64,000 nucleotides of DNA, from positions 3,612,001-3,676,000 of the forward strand of contig NC_008255.1 of NCBI RefSeq assembly GCF_000014145.1, given 5' to 3'. The translations under genes were made by a program, and so were the position numbers. Below, one piece after another: positions 53,336-63,940 of this stretch. The notes beneath the pieces are model-generated. The model was not told where the DNA came from, did not search any database, and saw only the letters and a program-made list of their open reading frames with translations. The DNA is from Cytophaga hutchinsonii ATCC 33406. Lineage in GTDB: Bacteria > Bacteroidota > Bacteroidia > Cytophagales > Cytophagaceae. How positions within the stretch are numbered: the first letter of the stretch is position 1; each line of letters opens with the position of its first letter.

Positions 53336-55513
53336 TTAAAATTTAATGGTGAATGTTGTTCCAACATTCACTTTACTTGTAACCTCAATAGAACCGCCCA
53401 TCGTCTCAATCTGGCGTTTGGTCATATACAAACCTACTCCTCTTGAATCTTTATTCGCATGAAAGGTTTTATATAAACCAAATATTTTATGCTGATGTTT
53501 TTCAAGATCAATTCCAATACCATTGTCCGAAAATTTAAGCAGCACGTTACCTTTTTCAGAAATTTCTGTTTCGATGTGAACGATTAGTTTGCGGTCAGTT
53601 GCCCGATATTTAATGGCATTAGAAATCAGATTTATAAAAATACTCTGCAAATACGTTGGGGAATAATATACCTGGTTGCATTTAGAAAAATCAATTCTGA
53701 ACATTACTGCCGACTCCTGAATATTTCCATACAATAAGTTTGAAACGGTATCAAAAATTTCCTGAAAGGAAACATCATCTTCATCATCAATAAAATCTTT
53801 TTGTATTTTAAGCGAGTCTGCCAATACCTGAATGGTACTCAATAAGTTTGCTGAAACATGTTTTAGCTTTGAAAAATAATCTTCTTTTTCTGCGTCAATT
53901 TTTGATGTTTCATAATAGTCTAATAAAACACTGAGATTGCTGATTGGTGAACGTAAATTATGAGATGTAATGTGCGCGAAATCTTCGAGCTGCCTGTTTT
54001 TTACTTTTAATGTATGCAGATAAACCTGCCTTTCTGTTACATCTGAATACGAGCAGACAACAGCAACCTGTTCACCGTTTTCATTTTTCACAGGCTCTGA
54101 ATTAATGCTCAGCCAAATTGTATCCTTACCGGGAATGATCCACCCAAGTATAACATTTTTGTAGGGCATTCCGGTACGCAATGTTTTGATTCCGGGAAAT
54201 TCTTCGAATGGAAACTTTGTTTCATCTTCCCGGATAGCTTCACCGGGGCCTAATGAAAAATCATTTCCAATTAACACCAGATCTTCATAACCAATAATCT
54301 GAGTAGCGGCTTTATTGTGATCAATAATTTTTCCTTCCAGATCAATAATGATGATACCTTCAATCATGGATTCGATCACAGACTTATACCGTTCTGTTGT
54401 CTGGCCTAATAAATATTTTAATTCATTTTCCTGTGTTACATCCAGCACAACGCCTGTCATGCTATCGGGCATACCGGCATGGTCTGCATAAAGCTTGCCT
54501 TTGCAATACACGCGTTTCTTCACGCCGGATGGCGTTTGAATAGAGTGGTCGAAAAAGAATTCTTTCTGCAGTTTCGCCAGCACATTTGTAATGTACTCTT
54601 CTACCTGTACCCGTTCGTTTGAAGGAATTAAATTCAGATAACTTTCAAAATCCCCTTTAAATTCTTCCGGCTTAATACCAAATATATAGAGTACCTGCTC
54701 AGACCAGAAAATTTCATTTCGCTTTATATTCCACGACCATGTACCCATGTTTGCCGCTTCTAACGCCAGCTCCAATCTGGATTCACTTTCACTTAATTTT
54801 TTCTCTACTGATTTTAATTTATTAATATCAATTACAGTACCGGAGAATTTTATGATTTTACCTGCGGCATTTTTGATCTGCCGGGAAGAGAATAATAAAT
54901 CTAAATATTCACCATTCTTTTTCCGCATTTTAAATTCAACGCTGTTATACGGCTGTGCTGAAACATCTGTTGAACGATAAAAATTCTTCATGCGATTTTT
55001 AAAATCTTCCAATTGCTCCGGATGAATCAGTTGCATGAAAAGCTGCATGCTTGTTTTTACGTTGTCATTTTCATATCCCAGTAATTTTAAAAAAGAAGGA
55101 GACCACCATGCCTGATCTTCTTCCAGATTAAACCATAACCACAACCCAACATTTGAATTTTCTAACGTGCCTTCATATTTGTATTTTAATATGTCGATTT
55201 GTTTAGAAATCTCAGAAGTATGCAGTGTAATGATCGCAGCAGTGTCTGCTTCTTTTAAGGGCTGTAAAGTAACGATGTAATGAATGAATGTATCTTCAAT
55301 CAGCAGTTCTGAAAAATCTGCATTAACCTTTGTAAACCAATCTAAAATCGGCGCGCTGAAAATTTCTTTATAAAAGATCTCTTTCAGGTTTGCGCCAACA
55401 ATTTTTTCAAAATTTTGTATTGAATTAAACGTGCTTACGTTTGAATCAAAGCGTTTACAAATACCTGATTTATTAATATATAAGGTAATATATTCACTAT
55501 TGCTTTTCTGCAT
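53336..55513 (-). CDS. Multi-PAS sensor histidine kinase
   Basis: The 725-residue protein has no membrane segments. At least three PAS domains are seen (about 118-235, with WWSPSFLKLLGYE; about 245-362, MGTWSWNIKRNEIFWSEQ; about 375-500, IIIIDLEGKIIDHNKAATQI). The HisKA box is FAHITSHNLRSPISNLS (near 515). HATPase motifs follow: N box NLISNAIKYR, G1 FSDNGIGIDLEKH, G2 DSRGVGLYMTK. It is a cytoplasmic sensor kinase, probably paired with the response regulator downstream. The signal is unknown. Confidence 0.95.
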   Translation of the reverse strand: MQKSNSEYITLYINKSGICKRFDSNVSTFNSIQNFEKIVGANLKEIFYKEIFSAPILDWFTKVNADFSELLIEDTFIHYIVTLQPLKEADTAAIITLHTSEISKQIDILKYKYEGTLENSNVGLWLWFNLEEDQAWWSPSFLKLLGYENDNVKTSMQLFMQLIHPEQLEDFKNRMKNFYRSTDVSAQPYNSVEFKMRKKNGEYLDLLFSSRQIKNAAGKIIKFSGTVIDINKLKSVEKKLSESESRLELALEAANMGTWSWNIKRNEIFWSEQVLYIFGIKPEEFKGDFESYLNLIPSNERVQVEEYITNVLAKLQKEFFFDHSIQTPSGVKKRVYCKGKLYADHAGMPDSMTGVVLDVTQENELKYLLGQTTERYKSVIESMIEGIIIIDLEGKIIDHNKAATQIIGYEDLVLIGNDFSLGPGEAIREDETKFPFEEFPGIKTLRTGMPYKNVILGWIIPGKDTIWLSINSEPVKNENGEQVAVVCSYSDVTERQVYLHTLKVKNRQLEDFAHITSHNLRSPISNLSVLLDYYETSKIDAEKEDYFSKLKHVSANLLSTIQVLADSLKIQKDFIDDEDDVSFQEIFDTVSNLLYGNIQESAVMFRIDFSKCNQVYYSPTYLQSIFINLISNAIKYRATDRKLIVHIETEISEKGNVLLKFSDNGIGIDLEKHQHKIFGLYKTFHANKDSRGVGLYMTKRQIETMGGSIEVTSKVNVGTTFTIKF

Positions 55514-55616
55514 AAAAATCCAGCTGGGTATTTACAAACTAATTAAGCATGTTTTTCAATAATAACCTATCGATTGAAAAAATAATAGTAATTTTAAGAA
55601 AAAGATTTATCCCGTT

Positions 55617-56435
55617 ATGTCAACTGCAAAAAGTGATATTAAAAAAGTAACAACACACCAGCTTCAGGAAATGAAGAACCGTGGTGAAAAAATATCCATG
55701 CTCACAGCCTATGATTATTCGATGGCAAAAATTTTAGATGCTGCCGGAGTTGATGTTATTTTAGTTGGTGACTCTGCTTCAAATGTAATGGCAGGCCATG
55801 AAACAACATTGCCGATAACGCTTGATCAAATGATCTATCACGCATCTTCTGTGATTCGTGCTATTAACAGGGCGTTAGTTGTTGTTGATCTTCCTTTTGG
55901 TTCCTATCAGGGAAATTCATCAGAAGCCTTACGCAGTGCCATACGCATTATGAAGGAGTCTGGTGCGCATGCTGTGAAAATGGAAGGCGGAATTGAAATT
56001 AAAGAATCTGTACTGTGTATCATTAGTGCTGGTATACCTGTGATGGGGCACTTAGGCTTAATGCCTCAATCTATTTATAAGTTTGGCACCTATGTGGTAC
56101 GTGCACGTGAAGAAGAAGAAGCAAACAAACTTATTGCTGATGCAAAAATTTTAGAAGAAAGCGGCTGCTTCGGTTTAGTACTTGAAAAAATACCTGCCTC
56201 TCTTTCAAAAACTGTTACACATCAATTACAGATTCCTACCATAGGCATTGGTGCCGGCCCTGACGTAGATGGACAGGTATTGGTCACACATGATCTGTTG
56301 GGAATTAATAATGAATTCCACCCGAGATTCCTGCGTACCTATGCGAACCTGCAGGCCACAATCAGCACGGCTGTTACATCGTATATTGATGATGTAAAGT
56401 CTAAGAACTTTCCGAACGAAAACGAATGTTACTAG
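55617..56435 (+). CDS. panB: 3-methyl-2-oxobutanoate hydroxymethyltransferase
   Basis: The 272-residue enzyme makes ketopantoate for pantothenate synthesis from 2-oxoisovalerate and methylenetetrahydrofolate. Signatures include [20 protein letters not shown], the metal ligand Asp52 in [28 protein letters not shown], and [10 protein letters not shown]. The length is normal. Its end overlaps the pseudouridine synthase gene by 10 bp. Confidence 0.97.
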   Translation: MSTAKSDIKKVTTHQLQEMKNRGEKISMLTAYDYSMAKILDAAGVDVILVGDSASNVMAGHETTLPITLDQMIYHASSVIRAINRALVVVDLPFGSYQGNSSEALRSAIRIMKESGAHAVKMEGGIEIKESVLCIISAGIPVMGHLGLMPQSIYKFGTYVVRAREEEEANKLIADAKILEESGCFGLVLEKIPASLSKTVTHQLQIPTIGIGAGPDVDGQVLVTHDLLGINNEFHPRFLRTYANLQATISTAVTSYIDDVKSKNFPNENECY

Positions 56436-57154
56436 ATTCTACCGAACAGCCGCACGATCCGATTCAGGAATTCGAACATTTTTTTACAGTTGTATTTGAA
56501 GACAATCATCTCATTGCTGTAAATAAAAAAAACGGAGTGCTTGTACAAGGTGATGATACAGGTGATAAGCCCTTGTCAGAACTGGTAAAAGAATATTTAA
56601 AAAAGAAATACAACAAACCCGGAAATGTTTTTGCGGGTGTCATTCACCGTATAGACCGGCCGGTAAGCGGGTTGGTGCTGCTGGCGAAAACGTCTAAAGC
56701 ACTGGAACGGATGAACAAACAGTTTGCGGACAAAAAAATCCAGAAAGCATATCTGATGGTTAGCGGAAGTAAACCCAATCCCGCTTCCGCCAAACTTGTG
56801 CACTGGTTAACAAAAGATGCCAAACGCAATATTGCAAAAGCGCATACGTCTGAAGTGAAAGAAAGTAAATATTGTGAACTCTCCTATTCCTTGTTAACAT
56901 CGAGTGACCGGTATTTTTTAATTGAAGTAAAACCCGTTACCGGCAGGTCGCACCAGATACGTTGTCAGATGGCAAGTATCGGCTGTGTCATAAAGGGCGA
57001 TTTAAAGTACGGAGCGCCGCGCAGCAACCCCGATGGAGGTATTTGCTTACATTCGCACAAACTAAGCTTTCAGCATCCTGTAACAGGCGATAATATGCAG
57101 CTGAAAGCTGATCCGCCTAAAGGGGAACCCTGGAATGCATTGCTAAAGAAATAA
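56426..57154 (+). CDS. RluA-family pseudouridine synthase
   Basis: The 242-residue protein isomerises uridine in rRNA or tRNA. The catalytic Asp77 lies in [20 protein letters not shown]. Family motifs [10 protein letters not shown] and [20 protein letters not shown] follow. No S4 domain is present. The target is uncertain (RluA- or TruC-like). It is coupled to panB by overlap and followed by a terminator. Confidence 0.92.
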   Translation: MLLDSTEQPHDPIQEFEHFFTVVFEDNHLIAVNKKNGVLVQGDDTGDKPLSELVKEYLKKKYNKPGNVFAGVIHRIDRPVSGLVLLAKTSKALERMNKQFADKKIQKAYLMVSGSKPNPASAKLVHWLTKDAKRNIAKAHTSEVKESKYCELSYSLLTSSDRYFLIEVKPVTGRSHQIRCQMASIGCVIKGDLKYGAPRSNPDGGICLHSHKLSFQHPVTGDNMQLKADPPKGEPWNALLKK

Positions 57155-57193
57155 GTATAGTTTCCCGTTTTATACATTATTCGACATCACATA

Positions 57194-57228
57194 AAAAAGC
57201 CTTCCCGTAAATTACGGGAAGGCTTTTT
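57194..57228. terminator. Bidirectional intrinsic terminator
   Basis: Two perfect 17-base arms AAAAAGCCTTCCCGTAA (57194-57210) and its reverse complement (57212-57228) flank one base. The A5 and T5 ends serve the converging pseudouridine synthase and giant surface-protein genes. Confidence 0.9.
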
Positions 57229-57247
57229 ATTAATCGTTGCACATGTC

Positions 57248-60200
57248 TTAGTTGTTCGTATTTCCTAAGATTTGTATCCAGCTCTTATATTCTTTGTTGC
57301 CGCATGAAGAAGTAATGTGGTAATAATAAATACCATCTGTTAACTCTTTGGCATCCCAATCATTTTTGTAATTGTCAGCTTCGAATACTTTAGATCCCCA
57401 ACGGTTCACAACTTCCAGGTGAGAACCTTCTGAAATCATTGGCATCGGAGGATAGAATGATCTGTCAGCAAGGTAGAATACATCATTTTTATTGTCGCCG
57501 TTTGGTGTAATTAAATTCGGAATGTATAAGTTCTGACTTTCTACTGAATGAACAACTACCGGTGTTATAGCTTGCGCTTTACACCCAAGCTTATTGATAT
57601 CCTCTACATATACAACATATGTTGTTGTTGCCTGTGTCGGGTTGATTGTTATTGTTGGAGATTTTGTCGTTATATATGATCCATCACTTCCTGCCCATAC
57701 ATAGTTATAGTTGCCTGAACCGCCGGAACCAATAACTGTTGCCGTTAATACTCTGTTTGTTTTTACACAAAGTGTATCTGTAGGGCCTGATGCCGTCAGG
57801 TCAAAGTCATCTATACCTACGGAAACAAACACCGTGTCTGTTTTATCAATACCGCACGCACCTGACACTTTATAGAGGAATTTATAATCTACGCCATCTT
57901 CCAGATCAATTACTGTAACGGAATCCAATGAAGTTCCTGCTACAAGAGATGCATTTGTCGGGTTAGGTGAGTAAATGGTCCATTGAGGAGTACCATACTC
58001 AGGTTTGCTTCCCGCCAATACTAACTGATCCAGACACGTAGTAAGAGAAGTATCATACGCAAAAGCTTCGCTGTTATCCGGGTTGAACGTAACCGTGATG
58101 CTTGCTGAAGGTAAACTTGAACAGGAAGTTGCGGCTGTATAGATAACATGGAATGTACCCTCTTCTTTTACTCTAAGCGGATTTTCAATGCCATAATTTA
58201 CAGTTTCTTTATACCAGGTATATGTACCGCCTGTGAAACCTGTAGCATTCGCTGCTAAATCAACCGAGTCTGTAGAACAAATTGCAGTTGGGACCGAAGG
58301 AGTAATTGTAACTACCGGCTTAGGATTTACTGTTAGAATAATTGTTTTAGCATCACCCAGGCATCCTGTTAAGGAAGGAACGATAATATATTCAACAGAT
58401 CCTGCTGAAGCAGTTGAATTTTCCAATGTTTGATTAATTGAAGAGCCGCTGCCATTTGACTGTCCTGAAACATTTGTTACATTTCCGATTGTCCATGTAA
58501 ATGTTGCAGAAGAAGGCGTAGAAGCTAAGGTGATAGCTGTTGTTTCTCCTGAGCAGATATCTGCTGGATTCGTGTTAGAAACTACTGGTTTTGGATTCAC
58601 CGTAACCGTAATTTTCTTATCAGATCCTGCGCAGGTACCTAATGTTGGTTTTACAATGTATTCAACTGTTCCTACAGTCAATGTAGCATTTGCCAGTGTC
58701 TGGTTAATAGAAGATCCGGAACCGCCAGCTGCACCTGTTACATTTGTTACCGTACCAAGTACCCATACAAATGTAGCTGAAGCCGGAGCTGATGTTAAGC
58801 TTATTGCAGTTGTTTCGCCGGAGCATATAGCTGCAGGATCACCCGTTGTTAACGTTGGGTTTGGATTAACAGTAACCGTTATGGTTTTTGCAGTACCTGC
58901 ACAACCATCAAATGACGGAACAACAATATATTCAACAGAACCAGCATTAAGTGTATTGTTTGTTAATTGCTGAGAAATGCTTGAGCCACTTCCCGCAACT
59001 TGTCCCTGAACATTTGTTACCGCTCCAAGTGTCCATGTGAAAGTAGCAGAAGCCGTAGAAGATGTTAAGCTGATAGCTGTTGTCTCTCCGGAACAAATTG
59101 CTGCAGGATCTGCAGTTGTAAGTTTAGTAACCGGATTAATGGTAGCTGTAATTGTTTTTGCTGTGCCCGGACATACACCGGATGAAGGAACAACGATATA
59201 TTGAACCGTTGCTACACCCGTTCCGCTGTTTACTAATGTTTGTGCAATATTTGCTCCGCTTCCGGCTGCCTGGCCGCTTACACTACCTGTTACAGTTCCT
59301 AGTGTCCATGTAAATGTTACAGATGGTGTAGTAGATGTTAAGCTGATCGCTGTTGTACCACCTGAACAAATTGCCGCAGGGTCTGTTGTATTAATAACTG
59401 TAACCGGATGAATGGTTGCAGTAATTGTCTTCGGTGTACCCGGACATGTACCTGCTGATGGAACAACAACATATTCAACGGTAGCAATACCTGTTCCGCT
59501 GTTTGTTAGTGTTTGTGCGATACTTGTTCCGCTTCCAGCTGCCTGTCCGCTTACGCTACCTGTTACAGTACCTAGTGTCCATGCATATGTTGCAGATGGT
59601 GTAGCAGATGTTAAGCTTATAGCTGTCGTCTGACCAGAACAGATCGCAGAAGGATTGGCTGTTGTTAGTGCAGCTACCGGATTAATCGTAACTGTAATTG
59701 TTTTAGGTGTACCCGGACATGTACCTGCTGATGGAACAACATTATATTGAACAGTAGCAATGCCTGTTCCGCTGTTTATCAATGTTTGAGCGATGCTTGC
59801 TCCGCTGCCTGCCGCCTGACCGGAAACCGTTCCTGTAACGGTGCCTAATGTCCATGCAAATGTTGCCGATGCAGTAGAAGAGGTTAAGCTAATGGCTGTT
59901 GTCTGACCAGAACAGATAGCCGCAGGGTTTGCTGTTGTTACAGCTGCAACCGGTTGAACAGTAACTGTTACTGTAAATGTTGCACCCGAACAACCAGCGC
60001 TGGATTTAGGTGTTACGGTATAAACCGCTGTTCCGGCCGACGTACCAGGGTTTACCAATGTCTGACTGATAGAAGTCTGATCCGTATTTTGCGCAGAGCC
60101 GCCTGTTATTCCTCCCGTGATTGAAGGTGCAGTCCATGTATAGGTTGTTCCGGTGCCGGCACCTGTTGGTGTTACAGTAAATGCTGAATTGCTGCAAATA

Positions 60201-63200
60201 GTTACTGCTGCCTGGTTTGAAACAACCGGGTTGTTGTTAACCGTAACCGTAACTCCTGTTGAAGTTGTTGGCCCACAGGTTGTAGTTGAAGAATAGGTTA
60301 CTGTATATAAACCGGAAACCGATGCCGTATAGGTACTTGCAGTAGCACCGCTGATAGCTACGCCGCCTCTGTTCCATACATATGACGGAGTTCCTGTACC
60401 GCCTGTAACAGTAGCTGTTAATGTTACGGATCCTCCTTCACAGAAGGTTAACGGAGCACCTGTAACGGTTACTGTGGCTGCATCCTGACAAAGCGTGTAA
60501 CACTGAGAAAATTCAGACGAGTTGTGTGCCGTTGTCGCGTTCGCTTCATGAGCAATTGCCGTGTAGGTTTTAGTTTTGTCAAACCCTTCAGCAGCATTAA
60601 ATACATAAGGAGAAGGCCCGGAACCTACTAATTTTTTACCCTGTAAACGTGCTGCGCCTGCCGGACATGTTGCACACCCGTCCGTTTCATAAACTTCAAT
60701 GAATGTTCCGCCCGTCCAGGTAATTTGTGTTGGAGTACCTGTAATTGAAGGGGCAGCGTAGCCTCCGTTACCACCATTGGAAAGCACAATACCTCTGGCT
60801 GTGTTACAGCTGAAGGAGTTTTGATGAATGGAGTTTTTAATTGAACCTATTCCATCTACAATAACACCATTGCCGCCATTGTTATTAATAGTATTCGATA
60901 AGGATGCTGTAATTCCTCCAATAATGTTATTAGCAGAACCTGCGGCAAGTGAAATACCATTAGATGTATTTCTTGCAATGGTATTACCCTGAATGGTATT
61001 GGCGGATGAAGCCGACAGGAAAATACCATTTGCTCCGTTTGGTATCGGTGCAGTTTTATCAGCTGCTGTTCCGATGGTATTGTTCTGAATTGTATTCGTT
61101 GAAGATCCCGTTAATGAAATACCGTTTTGCGTATTACCTGAAATCAGGTTCGATGTAATTGTTGTTCTGCTTACATTCAGGATTTCAATACCCTGAAGCG
61201 CATTTGCAACAGCTGCTGTACCAGCTTTATTTGTACCTATATTATTACCTATAATGCTGTTTGCAGTACCTGCAGTTACAGCAGTACCGTTTCCTATATA
61301 TATTCCGCTTTTTTGATTGCCGGAAATCGTATTGGGTTCATTTGTTCCTGTTCCGCCAATAATATTACCATAAGGCATTGTTGTTGTTGCAGAACCTGTA
61401 CCTACTTCCAGAACAATACCATAGCCATAACCAGCCGTAGCCGATGTATTCGGAATAGCAGTTGTACCTGTAGGATCTAAGCCAATGATATTATTTTGTA
61501 TTGTATTTGTTCTTGCGGGCCCCGTATTAGAACCGGCACCTTCTGCGTTTCTTATAATAATGCCTGTACGGTTTCCTGAAATAACGTTTCCGCCATTTGC
61601 AACAGATACCCCGATTGTGTTTGTATTTGCACCTTTCTGTATTACAATACCTGCACCTTCAGTAAACGAAGCCGACACCCCATTTCCTACTGCAGCAGCG
61701 TTTACATTTAAACCGATGTAATTACCTGCCACAATTGTATTTGTTGCCGCATTATGTACATCAAAATCTTCCTGTAACGTTATACCAAACTGGTTATTAC
61801 AAATATAATTTCTTGCACCTGCAGCCCCACCACCAATAGTAGTGTTTGAAGCCCCTTGTACATCTATCCCTGACGTATTGTTTCCTAATCCTGTAACACC
61901 ATCCGCTGTTAAACCAATATAATTACCTAAAATGCTTGTATTTCTGCAATCAGCATATTGTAATACAATACCGTGGCCGGTAGAGATTCCTGATAATGAA
62001 CCGCAGGAACCTGTTGTAAATGTTCCCCATAAATAACCATTACCACTGATAACATTTCCTTCACCTGGATTTGTACCTCCGATAATATTGTTATTAGCGC
62101 CCGTGCTACCACCTACAATTTTAATACCGCCTGATCTGTTTCCGAATATATTATTGGTACCAATACCGCTGCTTGTACCTGCAGCATTTGTACCGATGTA
62201 ATTACCGGAAACTTTACTGTTGGTACACCATTCAAGATACACAGCGATCTGGTTATAATCATTCCATGAGGCAAAACAGGTTGCATCCGGCCAGGTATGC
62301 GTTGCGCCACCATTAGCTGAAATTACGTTACGTGTTGCTGCAGTGCTACCGCCTATTGTAACATTTGATGCGTTTCTGATATAAATACCTGAAGCCTGAT
62401 TTCCAAAAGAACTTGCCGGTGCAGTAACATTATATCCTAACGTACCATCAGGGTTAAGACCAATGATATTACCTGTGATTACATGCCCGTTTGAGGCAGG
62501 TCTATCTTCACGGGTAAATATATTTATACCTGATCCAATCGCTCCGGATATAACGTTATTTGAAATAATAGTATTGAAAGATGGTTCATCATCTATTGAA
62601 ATACCATTTTGTGTAACCGCTTTTTTATTTGTTGGATTTCCGATTGGTAATACAGTAGTACCTGCCAGGTTTACACCGATATAATTATTTAAAATAGAAA
62701 CGTTGTTTGAACCCTTTTGAAGTTGAATTGCGCCATAACGGCCATTATCACCTATATTACATGTTCCCCCGAACAAACATCTTTCAGAGTTGTTTGCAGC
62801 ATTTGCGGCTCCATTTGCCAAATTTGTATTCGGACCACCAATTGTTACTGAAGAAGCACCTATCAATGTAATACCTGATCTACAAATTCCGTTTTGTATA
62901 GATGTGCCTGTTATATCTGTTCCGAAATAGCATCCTTTAATAACTGTTCCATTTACTGTTGCACTGGCGTTTGCAGAAAAATAAATACCATATTCTAAAC
63001 TTTGAAATACCAACCCATACAACTTCATATTGGTAAGTGAACCATTTATGTCCAAACCTCTTTGGCCACATGCAGAAGATCCTCTGATAACTACATCAGG
63101 ACCAGCTGTTCCGTCTACAAAACCATTAATGGTTAAGCCATTAAGATTCGCATTGCTTAATGACAAACTGCTATTTAATGTAATTGTCATACCCGCGTTG

Positions 63201-63370
63201 AAAATGATTGTGTGCGGACCTGCTCCTCCTACGTTATTACTTGCATCCTGTAATGCCTGACGCAGTGATCCTGTTCCATTATCCGCATTACTTGTTACAG
63301 TATATGTGACTGCCTGTGAAGCAAACACGATAGCAAAAATTGAAATTAAACTTAGTATAAGCCTTTTCAT
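57248..63370 (-). CDS. Giant beta-helix / Ig-repeat protein with CHU_C type IX sorting domain
   Basis: The 2040-residue secreted protein has a signal peptide (about 1-20, ending VFASQA). A long right-handed beta-helix follows to about residue 870 (SNADNGTGSLRQALQDASNN, NTIQNNTIGTAADKTAPIPN). After a linker come Ig/PKD-like domains. Six are near-identical, about 90 residues each (AICSGETTAISLTSSTASAT), encoded by 270-273-bp direct repeats between about 58290 and 59930. The C-terminus (about 1950-2040, IPNLITPNGDNKNDVFYLAD to EYKSWIQILG) is the CHU_C domain for type IX export. It is probably a cell-surface adhesin or polymer-binding protein. Confidence 0.92.
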   Translation of the reverse strand: MKRLILSLISIFAIVFASQAVTYTVTSNADNGTGSLRQALQDASNNVGGAGPHTIIFNAGMTITLNSSLSLSNANLNGLTINGFVDGTAGPDVVIRGSSACGQRGLDINGSLTNMKLYGLVFQSLEYGIYFSANASATVNGTVIKGCYFGTDITGTSIQNGICRSGITLIGASSVTIGGPNTNLANGAANAANNSERCLFGGTCNIGDNGRYGAIQLQKGSNNVSILNNYIGVNLAGTTVLPIGNPTNKKAVTQNGISIDDEPSFNTIISNNVISGAIGSGINIFTREDRPASNGHVITGNIIGLNPDGTLGYNVTAPASSFGNQASGIYIRNASNVTIGGSTAATRNVISANGGATHTWPDATCFASWNDYNQIAVYLEWCTNSKVSGNYIGTNAAGTSSGIGTNNIFGNRSGGIKIVGGSTGANNNIIGGTNPGEGNVISGNGYLWGTFTTGSCGSLSGISTGHGIVLQYADCRNTSILGNYIGLTADGVTGLGNNTSGIDVQGASNTTIGGGAAGARNYICNNQFGITLQEDFDVHNAATNTIVAGNYIGLNVNAAAVGNGVSASFTEGAGIVIQKGANTNTIGVSVANGGNVISGNRTGIIIRNAEGAGSNTGPARTNTIQNNIIGLDPTGTTAIPNTSATAGYGYGIVLEVGTGSATTTMPYGNIIGGTGTNEPNTISGNQKSGIYIGNGTAVTAGTANSIIGNNIGTNKAGTAAVANALQGIEILNVSRTTITSNLISGNTQNGISLTGSSTNTIQNNTIGTAADKTAPIPNGANGIFLSASSANTIQGNTIARNTSNGISLAAGSANNIIGGITASLSNTINNNGGNGVIVDGIGSIKNSIHQNSFSCNTARGIVLSNGGNGGYAAPSITGTPTQITWTGGTFIEVYETDGCATCPAGAARLQGKKLVGSGPSPYVFNAAEGFDKTKTYTAIAHEANATTAHNSSEFSQCYTLCQDAATVTVTGAPLTFCEGGSVTLTATVTGGTGTPSYVWNRGGVAISGATASTYTASVSGLYTVTYSSTTTCGPTTSTGVTVTVNNNPVVSNQAAVTICSNSAFTVTPTGAGTGTTYTWTAPSITGGITGGSAQNTDQTSISQTLVNPGTSAGTAVYTVTPKSSAGCSGATFTVTVTVQPVAAVTTANPAAICSGQTTAISLTSSTASATFAWTLGTVTGTVSGQAAGSGASIAQTLINSGTGIATVQYNVVPSAGTCPGTPKTITVTINPVAALTTANPSAICSGQTTAISLTSATPSATYAWTLGTVTGSVSGQAAGSGTSIAQTLTNSGTGIATVEYVVVPSAGTCPGTPKTITATIHPVTVINTTDPAAICSGGTTAISLTSTTPSVTFTWTLGTVTGSVSGQAAGSGANIAQTLVNSGTGVATVQYIVVPSSGVCPGTAKTITATINPVTKLTTADPAAICSGETTAISLTSSTASATFTWTLGAVTNVQGQVAGSGSSISQQLTNNTLNAGSVEYIVVPSFDGCAGTAKTITVTVNPNPTLTTGDPAAICSGETTAISLTSAPASATFVWVLGTVTNVTGAAGGSGSSINQTLANATLTVGTVEYIVKPTLGTCAGSDKKITVTVNPKPVVSNTNPADICSGETTAITLASTPSSATFTWTIGNVTNVSGQSNGSGSSINQTLENSTASAGSVEYIIVPSLTGCLGDAKTIILTVNPKPVVTITPSVPTAICSTDSVDLAANATGFTGGTYTWYKETVNYGIENPLRVKEEGTFHVIYTAATSCSSLPSASITVTFNPDNSEAFAYDTSLTTCLDQLVLAGSKPEYGTPQWTIYSPNPTNASLVAGTSLDSVTVIDLEDGVDYKFLYKVSGACGIDKTDTVFVSVGIDDFDLTASGPTDTLCVKTNRVLTATVIGSGGSGNYNYVWAGSDGSYITTKSPTITINPTQATTTYVVYVEDINKLGCKAQAITPVVVHSVESQNLYIPNLITPNGDNKNDVFYLADRSFYPPMPMISEGSHLEVVNRWGSKVFEADNYKNDWDAKELTDGIYYYHITSSCGNKEYKSWIQILGNTNN

Positions 63371-63760
63371 ATGTTATCTAATAAAAGGTGAATCTTTTAT
63401 GTTTTAGGTATTAGTATATTGGTATTCAGTGGTCAAATTACATAATAAATATGTAATAACCTTAAACCTTACACCATTTTTTATTGATATTGTCCAATTT
63501 TATATTCAATTTATTGTATGTTCTTGTATTATTTAAAGGTAATCTTTGAGGAATTAAATCACACTTCTTTTGCTAAAACATTGATTTGTATGGTTAATAC
63601 TAATTCATTTTAAAAAAGTAACCGTTTTTTAACAATTGTTTAAGTATAAATTTCCAGGAAAGCCTATATTTTTTATTCAAAAAAACAGTTCTGCAGTTAT
63701 TTATTCTCACATGCTAAAATAGCCTGTTATTGTCTTCAACTTTTTTTGTAATCTTGCAGT
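63371..63760. other. 390-bp intergenic region upstream of two divergent genes
   Basis: The region is AT-rich. A dyad ATTACATA-ATAAA-TATGTAAT (63437-63457) overlaps a minus-strand TAATTTG box 64-70 bp before the giant gene and could be an operator. On the plus strand TTG (63730) and TAATCTTG (63749-63756) are close to a promoter for the small gene, giving an almost leaderless mRNA. Nothing else is clear. Confidence 0.4.
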
Positions 63761-63940
63761 ATGATGTCTTTTGAGGAATATTGCATTAAAAAGAAAATTG
63801 ATTCGGCCGCATTTCTGGCACAAGAACCTGTTCGCTGGAAACAATGGAAGGAAGAATTTGAGCAGATGCACCCGAATTCATTTACCGAACAAAAAAAGTT
63901 TTTAATTAACGAAACAAGAAGAAAATATCTTCTGCATTAA
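63761..63940 (+). CDS. Small 59-residue cytoplasmic protein, unknown function
   Basis: The ORF starts MMSFEEYCIKKKIDSAAFLA and ends FLINETRRKYLLH. It is charged, with aromatic residues (RWKQWKEEFEQMHPNSFTEQ), and resembles small conserved hypothetical proteins of this phylum. Composition and clean ORF boundaries suggest a real gene. It converges with a gene cut by the window edge. Confidence 0.7.
   Translation: MMSFEEYCIKKKIDSAAFLAQEPVRWKQWKEEFEQMHPNSFTEQKKFLINETRRKYLLH

Noticed and set aside
58530-58973. 147-residue plus-strand ORF within the giant CHU_C gene
   Set aside because: It is an antisense shadow of the 270-bp direct repeats; its repeated valine-rich composition follows from the coding strand.
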